DNA of 30,222 bases from SZAS-103 sp964640525. GTDB lineage: Bacteria; Pseudomonadota; Gammaproteobacteria; Xanthomonadales; Xanthomonadaceae. A program made the position numbers and the translations under genes. Location of the stretch: contig CAZXGS010000045.1 of NCBI GenBank assembly GCA_964640525.1, positions 1 through 30,222 on the forward strand. The letters are read 5' to 3'. Positions within the stretch are counted from its first letter, which is position 1, and the number at the start of each line of letters is the position of its first letter. Shown here in pieces: positions 1 to 6,813 of the stretch. The notes beneath the pieces were generated by a model. That model did not search any database. It saw only the letters and a list, made by a program, of their open reading frames with translations, and was not told the DNA's origin.

Positions 1-426
1 GTCGCCGCCGGCGGTGAAGGCCAGATCGCTGGCCGGCGCTGCGCCGCGGGTGACCTGGGTGAGCGCGCCGTCGCGCAAATCGCGCACGAACACATTGCCA
101 TTGCGGACGAAGGCGCTGCGCCGGCGGCTGGCGTCGTAGACCGGTTTGGCGGCATCGGCGCGCTCTAGTGCCGGATCGGCCAGCCGTGCTATCGGCGCCC
201 CGCCGCCGTCCGCCACCGCGTGCAGGTCGCGCACGCCGTTGCCGCTGCGCTTGAGCGGGAATATCGCACGGCGGCTGTCCCAGCTCCACCACCCGGCATC
301 GACCGGCGGGCCGATCCAGTCCGGGTCGGCCATCGCCTGTTCCAGCGTGATCGGCGTCGGCGCCGGCGATTGGGCGAGCGCGCTGGTGACCGCCAGCGAC
401 AGGGGCAGCAGGAAAGCCATGCGCAT
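1..426 (-). CDS. S9-family (dipeptidyl-peptidase IV-like) peptidase, N-terminal part, cut by window edge
   Basis: The frame is open from the ATG at 426 to base 1 and gives 142 residues; the rest of the gene lies outside the window. Residues 1-19 form a signal peptide (MRM, then a hydrophobic run, then an ALA|QS cleavage site), so the product should be exported. The mature part contains TLEQAMADPDWIGPP and WWSWDSRRAIFPLKR, which resemble the start of the beta-propeller domain of S9 prolyl oligopeptidase/DPP-IV-like enzymes in Lysobacterales. Such enzymes cleave proline-containing peptides in the periplasm. The catalytic domain is not visible, so activity cannot be judged. A GGGG-type ribosome-binding site lies 8-11 bases before the ATG, supporting this start. 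The gene is divergent from ycgL. The family call rests on the propeller-start motif only. Confidence 0.75.
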   Translation of the reverse strand, partial: MRMAFLLPLSLAVTSALAQSPAPTPITLEQAMADPDWIGPPVDAGWWSWDSRRAIFPLKRSGNGVRDLHAVADGGGAPIARLADPALERADAAKPVYDASRRRSAFVRNGNVFVRDLRDGALTQVTRGAAPASDLAFTAGGD

Positions 427-445
427 CGGATATCCCCGTTGGTCG

Positions 446-451
446 ATGATA
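446..451 (-). promoter_or_regulatory. Candidate -10 box for the S9 peptidase gene
   Basis: On the minus strand the hexamer reads TATCAT, five of six matches to TATAAT. It lies about 20 bases before the start codon, leaving room for a short leader with the GGGG ribosome-binding site. No convincing -35 box is seen at 16-18 bases upstream. Weak prediction. Confidence 0.3.
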
Positions 452-564
452 AATGCGCAAGCGTAGCAGGCGCGATTCACCGCGGACTGCGCCGGAAGTC
501 ACGGCCATCGCTTTATCGCCGGGCCATTTACCGCCACAATCACCTCATTTCGCCGCGCCCGCCC

Positions 565-822
565 ATGCACGCCTTCGTCTACAAGAGTCGCCGCAAGGCC
601 GACACCTACGTCTATCTGCGCGAACGCAATGGCTTTGCGCTGCTGCCCGAGCCACTGCGCAGCACCCTGGGGCCGCTCGATTTCGTGCTCGATCTGGCCC
701 TCGATCCCGGACGCAAGCTCGCTCGCGAGGACGCATCCAGCGTGCGCGCCAACCTCGCCGCGCGCGGCTATCATCTGCAATTCCCGCCTGTCGGCGGCGG
801 AGATACCGATGGCCATGCCTGA
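565..822 (+). CDS. YcgL domain-containing protein
   Basis: This 85-residue protein matches the YcgL (DUF709) family, small cytoplasmic proteins of gammaproteobacteria with no firmly assigned biochemical role. Recognisable pieces are the start MHAFVYKSRRKADTYVYL, the central FALLPEPLR and LDFVLDLAL, and the C-terminal LAARGYHLQFPP. Length is normal for the family. The reading frame stays open far upstream, but the family alignment starts at this ATG. No Shine-Dalgarno sequence is obvious before it, so it may be leaderless or weakly translated. The last 14 bases overlap the start of the downstream ankyrin gene, so the two are probably co-transcribed and translationally coupled. Family identity is strong; function is unknown. 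Confidence 0.88.
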   Translation: MHAFVYKSRRKADTYVYLRERNGFALLPEPLRSTLGPLDFVLDLALDPGRKLAREDASSVRANLAARGYHLQFPPVGGGDTDGHA

Positions 823-3800
823 GCGCCCGGCACGGCAACCGTTGCGCGCCGCTCTGGCGCTGCTTGCCGGCATCGGCCTGTCGCTGGCGCCGCTGGCGGC
901 GGCCACACCGTGGCTGCTGCTCGGCCCTTGGCTGGCGCAACCCGCCTATGCATTGGGCACGGCATGGTGGCTGGGTTCACGGCCGGCCGGCGAGGACGCC
1001 GCACGCTGGCTACCCGATGCGATCGCACTGGCGGTGCTGTGGGCCGGCGCCGGTGCGCTGGCGTATTTCGCGATGGCCTGGCCACTGCCGATGCTGCTGG
1101 CCAGCGGCAGCCTCGGCGCCGCGCTCGGCACCAGTGCCGCCACCGGCATCGCCTTGATCGTGCTGTGGCGCTATTGGCCGGTGTTCGCCCGCGCCGAGCG
1201 CCACGGCGGCGGTCTGGCCGATCTGTACGAGACGGCCAACGACGACGGCGTGGTCGAAACCGGCGCCGGCCTGCTGATCGCACTGGCGATCGCGGCGATC
1301 CTGGCGCTGTGCCTGTGCGCGGCCTGGGGCGGCATCATGTCGCCGCTGGGCAGCACCATCCTGTACGCCACGCAGGCCGTGCTGGCGCCACTGCTGCATG
1401 CACTGATCCACAAACTCGGCGCGCAGCCGCCTCGCAGTCGCATCGTCGCCGAGCCGGCGCTGTCGGCGCCTGCCCGCACCGCCCTGCCGATGCCGGCGCC
1501 GATCCCGTTCGAGGATCTGGGCGATCCGGATCTGCGTGCCTATTCGGCGGCTCGCGCCGGCCGCGCCGACGAAGCGATCGCCGCCCTGCGCCGCGGCGCC
1601 GATCCCTCCCGCCTGCCCGATCCGGACGATCGCGACCAGCGCAGCCTGGTCGTGCTGGCCAGCGTGATGCCCGATGTCGCCCTGCTGCGCGAGCTGATCG
1701 CGCGCGGCGTCGACATCAATCGCCAGCACGCCGGATTGACGCCGCTGCTGGCTGCCACCCGCGACAGCTGGCACGGGCGCATCGAGACGGTGACCACTTT
1801 GCTCGCCAACGGCGCCGATACCCGCCTGGTCGACCGCGAAGGCAACACCCCGCTGCATCACGCCGCACGCAGTTCCGATGCCGACGTCGCCGCCCGCCTG
1901 CTCGACGCCGGCGCCGAACTCGACGCCCTCAACGAGGACGGCTTCAGCCCGCTCGGCGTGGCCTGCCAGGCCGGCAACTGGCGGCTGGCGCGATTCCTGC
2001 TCGAACGCGGCGCCCGTCCCGAACCCGATCGCGGCCAGCCGGCCATCCTCGCCGCCGCTGCCGGCGAGGACGACGCCGCTGGCGTGAGCCTGCTGCTGCG
2101 CCATCACGGCCACGTCGATGCGCGGGGCGATCATCAGGCCACGGCGCTGATGCTGGCCTGCGACGCCAACAATCCGGGCATCGTCGATGCCCTGCTGACG
2201 GCCGGCGCCGAGGTCGACGCCGTCGATGCCGAGGGCATGACGGCACTGATGCACGCCGCCCACGGCGGCGCCGAAGCGGCGATCGAGCGTCTGGCCAAGG
2301 CCAACCCCGATCCGCAGTTGGTCGATCATTTCGGGCGCAACGCGCTGGCCTTTGCCTGCGCCTCGCAAACGGCCGAACCGGCACTGATCCGCAGCCTCGT
2401 CGGGCTGGGTGTCGACCCGCACCGGCAAAGCAACGACGGCCGCCGCGCCATCGACCACGCCCTGGCGGCCGGGCGCTGGCGACTGGTGGTCGAACTCGAT
2501 CCCAATTACCCGCTGCCGGAAAGCATCGCCGAGGATCTCGCCGCCGGCCCGGTCGAGCGCAGTCCCGAGCAGCTGCTGCGCGATGCGCTGGCGGCGCGTC
2601 GCTTCGAGCAGGCCGAAGCAACGCTCGAACTGGGCGATGCGCGCGCACTGGCGAGCTCGCAATTGCGTGATTTCGTGCTGGAAGCCGATCTGGACGTGTT
2701 CGACTGGCTGCTCGCGCACGGCGCCGATCCGGAGGTGCGCGCTGCCGGCGAGGACACGCTGGCGATGAGCCTGCTCGACCGCGGCGGCAGCGGCACCGGT
2801 GCCTTGCAGCGGCTGCTCGACCGCGCCATCCCGGTCGCCGGCGCCGGCGGCCTGGCGCGCTACCTGCATGCCTGCATGCTCAGCGAGACCAGCGCCCGCT
2901 CGCGCGAACAGCTGGCGTTGAGCCTGCTCGACCGCGGCGCCGATCCGTTCGCCACCGTGGTCGGCACGCCGCCGCTGCATTTCGCGATCCGTCTGGGCTG
3001 GCTGCGGCTGGCCGAACGGCTGCTGGCCAGCGGCATCGCCCCGGATGCGCGCGACGGCCGCGGCATCACCGCCCTGCAGCTGGCCTGCACCCTCGGCCGC
3101 GAAGCCGCGGTGCGCCTGCTGGTATGCGCCGGCGCCTCGCCCGACGCGCGCACGCCCACCGGCGAAACCGCGCTCGGCATCGCCCTGGCGGCCGAGCGCA
3201 GCGATCTGGTGGCGTGGCTGGACTGGCGCGGCTGGCGGCTGCCGCTGCGGCCGCTGCATCCCACCGACCTGCCGGCGGCGGCGATGGTCGGCGATGCTGG
3301 CGCGGTGCGCCGCCTGCTCGATCTGGGCATGCCGATCGACACCGTCGATGCGCAGGGCTGCACTGCCCTGCTGCGCGCTGCCGGCAGCGGCCACCTGGTG
3401 GTGGTGGGCATGCTGCTGCAACGCGGCGCCGACAAGTCGATCGCCTCCAACACCGGCGCCACCGCGCTCACTGCGGCGATCAGCATGCGCCATCCGCAGA
3501 TCGTCGAGATGCTGCTGGCACAAGGCGCAGTGGTCGACCGCCCGCTGCCCGGCGGCGTCACCCCGCTGATGCTCGCCTCGGCGCTCGGCCTGCCGGACAT
3601 GGTCTCGCGCCTGCTCGCCAAGGGCGCCGACATCGCCTTGCACGACGACCGTGGCCTCGGCGCGCTGCATTGCGCGTGCAGCTATGCCTTCCAGGCCCAC
3701 GACCGCCAGCGCGTACTGGCCCTGCTCGACGACCTGCTGCTCAACGGCGCGACGATCGAGGCGGCCGCGAACAACGGCCAGACGCCGCTGCTGGCGCTGC

Positions 3801-4120
3801 TCGGCGCCGGTGCCGATTCCGGTGCCGCCGGCGACGAGGAGGTGATCGCCGCCGCGCTCGAACGTCTGCTCGGCGAAAACGCCTCGCTGGAAGCACGCGA
3901 TGCCCGCGGCTTCACCGCCATGCACCTGGCCGGGATGCACGGCCTGGGCCGCATCGCACAACGGCTGATCGATGCCGGCGCCGATCGCCGCCCGCGCGAC
4001 AAACTCGGACGCACACCCTACGACCTCGCCCTGCAACATGGCTACGCCGATGTCGCCGCCGAGTTCGAACCGTTGCGCTCGGCGGCACCGCCGCTGCCGA
4101 GACTGGCGCGCAAGGAGTGA
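809..4120 (+). CDS. Large membrane-anchored ankyrin repeat protein (1103 aa)
   Basis: The N-terminal ~220 residues are hydrophobic, with about four or five probable membrane segments (for example GIGLSLAPLAAATPWLLL and GAGLLIALAIAAILALCLCA). A Pro/Ala-rich linker follows, then an almost continuous series of ankyrin repeats to the C-terminus. At least 16 repeat openings of the TPLHHAA type are recognisable (TPLHHAA, SPLGVAC, TALMLAC, PPLHFAI, TALQLAC, TALLRAA, TPLMLAS, TAMHLAG, TPYDLAL and others). Ankyrin arrays bind proteins, so the likely arrangement is a bilayer-anchored scaffold with a long soluble array; which side it faces is not known. The ATG at 809 has GGAGA five bases upstream; a second in-frame ATG at 815 is the alternative. 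It overlaps ycgL by 14 bases. Partner and function are unknown. Shorter ORFs inside the gene are shadows. Confidence 0.88.
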   Translation: MAMPERPARQPLRAALALLAGIGLSLAPLAAATPWLLLGPWLAQPAYALGTAWWLGSRPAGEDAARWLPDAIALAVLWAGAGALAYFAMAWPLPMLLASGSLGAALGTSAATGIALIVLWRYWPVFARAERHGGGLADLYETANDDGVVETGAGLLIALAIAAILALCLCAAWGGIMSPLGSTILYATQAVLAPLLHALIHKLGAQPPRSRIVAEPALSAPARTALPMPAPIPFEDLGDPDLRAYSAARAGRADEAIAALRRGADPSRLPDPDDRDQRSLVVLASVMPDVALLRELIARGVDINRQHAGLTPLLAATRDSWHGRIETVTTLLANGADTRLVDREGNTPLHHAARSSDADVAARLLDAGAELDALNEDGFSPLGVACQAGNWRLARFLLERGARPEPDRGQPAILAAAAGEDDAAGVSLLLRHHGHVDARGDHQATALMLACDANNPGIVDALLTAGAEVDAVDAEGMTALMHAAHGGAEAAIERLAKANPDPQLVDHFGRNALAFACASQTAEPALIRSLVGLGVDPHRQSNDGRRAIDHALAAGRWRLVVELDPNYPLPESIAEDLAAGPVERSPEQLLRDALAARRFEQAEATLELGDARALASSQLRDFVLEADLDVFDWLLAHGADPEVRAAGEDTLAMSLLDRGGSGTGALQRLLDRAIPVAGAGGLARYLHACMLSETSARSREQLALSLLDRGADPFATVVGTPPLHFAIRLGWLRLAERLLASGIAPDARDGRGITALQLACTLGREAAVRLLVCAGASPDARTPTGETALGIALAAERSDLVAWLDWRGWRLPLRPLHPTDLPAAAMVGDAGAVRRLLDLGMPIDTVDAQGCTALLRAAGSGHLVVVGMLLQRGADKSIASNTGATALTAAISMRHPQIVEMLLAQGAVVDRPLPGGVTPLMLASALGLPDMVSRLLAKGADIALHDDRGLGALHCACSYAFQAHDRQRVLALLDDLLLNGATIEAAANNGQTPLLALLGAGADSGAAGDEEVIAAALERLLGENASLEARDARGFTAMHLAGMHGLGRIAQRLIDAGADRRPRDKLGRTPYDLALQHGYADVAAEFEPLRSAAPPLPRLARKE

Positions 4121-4149
4121 TCAGCCGCCGCCGTCGAGCCGATCATCGA

Positions 4150-4290
4150 CCTAGGGAAGGTCTGAACAACTTTGTTTTTGATCGTCATTCCCGCGAAAGC
4201 GGGAATCCAGTGTCTTTTATTTCAACAACATAGAGTCACTGGATCCCTGCCTTCGCAGGGATGACAAGACTTATTCAGACCTTCCCTAGG
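4150..4290. mobile_element. MITE-like palindromic element with 17-bp terminal inverted repeats
   Basis: The ends are perfect 17-bp inverted repeats: CCTAGGGAAGGTCTGAA at 4150-4166 and its complement at 4274-4290. Inside lies a second, imperfect inverted pair at 4184-4212 and 4237-4265. Each arm is itself a hairpin of the widespread intergenic type GTCATTCCCGCGAAAGCGGG. The A/T-rich centre (4213-4236) is unlike the GC-rich neighbours. There is no coding capacity, which fits a non-autonomous element. If the termini are read as GGGAAGG...CCTTCCC, both are flanked by TA, as in IS630/Tc1-type target duplications; this is inference. The element sits between convergent genes, can fold on either strand and may act as a bidirectional terminator. 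Its last bases form the stop codon of the antiporter gene. Confidence 0.75.
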
Positions 4291-6076
4291 CCGCGCCTCC
4301 CGCCTGCTCATCGGCCTCGAACAATTGCTGCAATTCCTGTCGCGCATCCTTGGCACTTTGCAGCAGCGCGCCTTCGTCGTCGGCCACGAAATACTGCTCG
4401 TCGAGCACCTTCTGGTCGTGCGCGCGGAAGCGCTCGACCCGATCGGCGGCGAGCGCCGGTGAAAATCCCAAACCCTCCAGCACCTGCCGGGTCATTTCCA
4501 GGCTGCTGAACAGCGTCTCGCGCACGACGGCGTCCACGTGCAGATCCATCAAGCGGAACGCGTGCCGACGGTTGCGCGCACGCGCGTAGACCTTCAGGTG
4601 CGGAAACAAACGCTTGACCACGCGCGCGGTGCGAATGCTCATGTCCGGGTCGTCGTTGGCGACCACGAACACCTCGGCATGCTCGGCGTGCGCGGCACGC
4701 AGCAACTCGGCGCGGGTGGGATCGCCGAAGAAAATCTGGTTGCCGAAGCGACGCATGAAATCGACCTGCTCGGCGCTGTTTTCCAGTGCGGTGAACGGAA
4801 TCTTCTGGGCGAGAAGTACGCGACCGACGATCTGCCCGACGCGACCGAAGCCGGCGATGATCACACGCGGGCGCTCGATGTCGATGGTATCGAACGGACG
4901 CGGCGGCGTCTTGGCGGGATGGGCGACGATCCAGTTCGCGGCGGCCAGCACCAGCAGCGGCGTCACCGCCATCGATAGTCCAACGACCACCACCAGTTCG
5001 TCACGCAGTGCCGCGTCGATCAGCCCGACCTTCTGCGCCTGCCCGAACACCACGAAGGCGAATTCACCGCCCAGCGAAAGAGCCGCCGCCAGCATCAACC
5101 CCGAACGCGCGCGCAGCTTGCCGATGCGGCCGAGCCCGAACAACAGCGTCGCCTTGATCGCCAGCAACGCCGCCACCCCGGCAGCGATGGTCAGTGGCTG
5201 GCGGGCGACCAGATGCAGATCCAGGCTCATGCCCACCGCCATGAAAAACAGCCCGAGCAGCAAGCCCTTGAACGGCTCGATCTGCGCTTCGAGTTCATGA
5301 CGGAACTCCGAATCGGCCAGCAGCACGCCGGCGATGAACGCGCCCAGGCCCATGCCCAGCCCGGCCTGCTGCATCAGCCAGGCGGTGCCGGCGACCACCA
5401 GCAGCGCGGTGGCGGTGAACACCTCGGGCATCTGGGTGGCGGCGACCATGCGAAACACCTGCCGCAGCAACAAGCGGCCCACCACGACCACGCCGACGAT
5501 GGCGCCGACCGCGCGCAGCGCCGCTTCCCACATCGGCACGCCCGCGTTGGCGTCGTGGGCTGCCGCCAGCAGCGGAATGGCCACCAGCAGCGGGATCGCG
5601 GCGAGATCCTGGAACAGCAAGATGGCGAAGCCGAGCCGGCCGAAATCGGTGGTCAGCTCCTTGCGCTCGGCCAGCAGTTGCAGACCCACCGCGGTGGACG
5701 ACAACGCCAGCCCCAGCCCGACCACCACCGCCGCCTTGCCGCCGATCCCGTACGCCAGCATCGCACCGGCGAACGCCGCGCCGGTCAGCAGCACTTGCGC
5801 GCCGCCGATGCCGAACACCTTGCGCCGCATCACCCACAACCGCGCCGGCGACAGTTCCAGGCCGATGATGAACAACAGCATCACCACTCCGAACTCGGAG
5901 GCGCCGAGGATGTTCGCAGGGTCGCGCACGAGCGCCAATCCCTGCGGCCCGAGCGCGACTCCTGCGGCGAGATAGCCGAGCACCGCACCCAGCCCGAGCC
6001 GGCGGAACAACGGCACCGCCACCACCGCGGCAAGCAGGAAGACGAGGATGATTTCGAGCGGGCCGTGGCTGTGCAT
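4286..6076 (-). CDS. Kef-type monovalent cation:proton antiporter (CPA2 family) with RCK domain
   Basis: This 596-residue inner-membrane protein has about 12 hydrophobic segments in residues 5-385, including the family's FQDLAAIPL (155-163, conserved Asp), LGYLAAGVALGP and LGAFIAGVLLADSEFRHE. A cytoplasmic RCK_N/Rossmann domain follows at about 402-520 with the nucleotide-binding GFGRVG (409-414). The arrangement is that of KefB/KefC-like K+/H+ antiporters, which exchange cations for protons and in E. coli are gated by glutathione adducts; gating here is unknown. The ATG at 6076 is preferred because the family begins MH..G..LE; an upstream GTG at 6082 would add two residues. No clear ribosome-binding site is visible. 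The C-terminus ends in a Gly/Ala tail and the TAG stop lies inside the MITE-like repeat, so the end may have been altered by insertion. Confidence 0.9.
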   Translation of the reverse strand: MHSHGPLEIILVFLLAAVVAVPLFRRLGLGAVLGYLAAGVALGPQGLALVRDPANILGASEFGVVMLLFIIGLELSPARLWVMRRKVFGIGGAQVLLTGAAFAGAMLAYGIGGKAAVVVGLGLALSSTAVGLQLLAERKELTTDFGRLGFAILLFQDLAAIPLLVAIPLLAAAHDANAGVPMWEAALRAVGAIVGVVVVGRLLLRQVFRMVAATQMPEVFTATALLVVAGTAWLMQQAGLGMGLGAFIAGVLLADSEFRHELEAQIEPFKGLLLGLFFMAVGMSLDLHLVARQPLTIAAGVAALLAIKATLLFGLGRIGKLRARSGLMLAAALSLGGEFAFVVFGQAQKVGLIDAALRDELVVVVGLSMAVTPLLVLAAANWIVAHPAKTPPRPFDTIDIERPRVIIAGFGRVGQIVGRVLLAQKIPFTALENSAEQVDFMRRFGNQIFFGDPTRAELLRAAHAEHAEVFVVANDDPDMSIRTARVVKRLFPHLKVYARARNRRHAFRLMDLHVDAVVRETLFSSLEMTRQVLEGLGFSPALAADRVERFRAHDQKVLDEQYFVADDEGALLQSAKDARQELQQLFEADEQAGGAA

Positions 6077-6124
6077 GCGCACAGGGTACGCAAGGCTTTT
6101 GGCGGCGGACAGGGGTAGAAACCC

Positions 6125-6180
6125 TGGACTCGGGACACCGGACCACGAACTCGCGGCCCGGAACTCGGGAGTCGGAAACA
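6125..6180. repeat. Degenerate heptamer tandem array (GGAACTC family)
   Basis: Eight consecutive 7-bp units can be laid out: TGGACTC, GGGACAC, CGGACCA, CGAACTC, GCGGCCC, GGAACTC, GGGAGTC, GGAAACA. Only one is a perfect GGAACTC, but the period and the GGxxCTC pattern match the clean arrays at 11926 and 25572. It looks like an eroded member of the same family and ends 12 bases before the hicAB operator-like repeat. Confidence 0.55.
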
Positions 6181-6192
6181 GAGACGCTCATT

Positions 6193-6212
6193 TGATACCA
6201 TCAGTAGTATCA
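6193..6212 (+). promoter_or_regulatory. Candidate hicAB operator and promoter
   Basis: A perfect 6-bp inverted repeat, TGATAC and GTATCA, flanks an 8-base spacer. Such dyads in front of hicAB are the usual target of the HicB ribbon-helix-helix domain, which represses its own operon. The right part contains TAGTAT (6205-6210), an acceptable -10 box. If that is used, transcription would begin close to the hicA ATG at 6220 and the mRNA would be leaderless or nearly so. The dyad is directly seen; binding and start site are inferred. Confidence 0.5.
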
Positions 6213-6219
6213 CGCAGGC

Positions 6220-6465
6220 ATGAGCGCGAAGGTGAAATTGCTCGCCACGATCGTCGCCAACCCCAAAGCCGTGCGTTTTGCCGATGCCTGCAAGGCGGCG
6301 CAGCAACTCGGTTTCACGCACAAAGGCGGCGCCGGATCCCATGCGACTTTCCTGCGCGCCGGCGAACCGATGGGTCTGAATTTCCAGAACCGCGGTGGCC
6401 TCATTCCGCCCTATCAGGCGCGGCAACTCATCGCCATGATCGAAAAATATGGAGGCGCGCCATGA
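6220..6465 (+). CDS. hicA: HicA family toxin
   Basis: HicA toxins are small double-stranded-RNA-binding-fold ribonucleases that cleave mRNA and halt translation until neutralised by HicB. This 81-residue protein shows the family pattern: an N-terminal helix with FADACKAAQQLGF, then KGGAGSHATF containing the catalytic His (residue 41), then NFQNRGGLIPPYQARQLIAMIEKY. Length is typical. The start has almost no leader: AGG lies only a base or two before the ATG, so initiation may be leaderless. Its last four bases overlap the antitoxin start (ATGA at 6462-6465), indicating translational coupling. All key residues are present, so it looks intact. It sits between a Kef antiporter and an acyl-CoA dehydrogenase with no other mobile genes nearby apart from repeats. 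Confidence 0.88.
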   Translation: MSAKVKLLATIVANPKAVRFADACKAAQQLGFTHKGGAGSHATFLRAGEPMGLNFQNRGGLIPPYQARQLIAMIEKYGGAP

Positions 6466-6788
6466 CCCACTACCCGTTGAACATCTTCTGGTCGGACGAA
6501 GACGAGGGTTTCATCGCCGACGTGCCGGATCTGCCGGGCTGCGCGGCGTGGGGCGCGACCGAGGCCGACGCCGCGCGCGAAGCGCGCGATGCCATCGCCG
6601 CGTGGCTACAAGCCGCTGCTGCATCTGGCCGCGCCATTCCGCGCGCCAGCACCGCGGCGCCGCTGTCGCGCTACAGCGGGCGCTTTGTGGTGCGCGTTCC
6701 ACGCAGCCTGCACGCCCGCCTCGCCCGCGAAGCCGCGCAACAAGGGGTCAGCCTGAATCAATGGGCAGCGAGCAAGCTGTCCGCATGA
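6462..6788 (+). CDS. hicB: HicB family antitoxin with C-terminal ribbon-helix-helix domain
   Basis: The 108-residue protein has two parts. Residues 1-55 form the HicB partial RNase H-like domain (IFWSDEDEGFIADVPDLPGCAAWGATEADA), which binds and blocks HicA. Residues 68-108 (SGRFVVRVPRSLHARLAREAAQQGVSLNQWAASKLSA) are a ribbon-helix-helix DNA-binding domain expected to dimerise and repress the operon. The start ATG overlaps the hicA stop by four bases and is preceded by GGAGG at 6451-6455, a strong ribosome-binding site that should favour antitoxin synthesis. The candidate operator at 6193-6212 fits autoregulation. The gene ends 25 bases before the convergent acyl-CoA dehydrogenase, with no strong terminator visible in between. 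Confidence 0.88.
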   Translation: MTHYPLNIFWSDEDEGFIADVPDLPGCAAWGATEADAAREARDAIAAWLQAAAASGRAIPRASTAAPLSRYSGRFVVRVPRSLHARLAREAAQQGVSLNQWAASKLSA

Positions 6789-6813
6789 TCGCTGCGCGGC
6801 TGACCGCACTGCG

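Noticed and set aside
1010..4039. 1009-codon open frame on the minus strand within the ankyrin gene
   Set aside because: It mirrors the codon periodicity of the ankyrin repeats and shows no protein family features.
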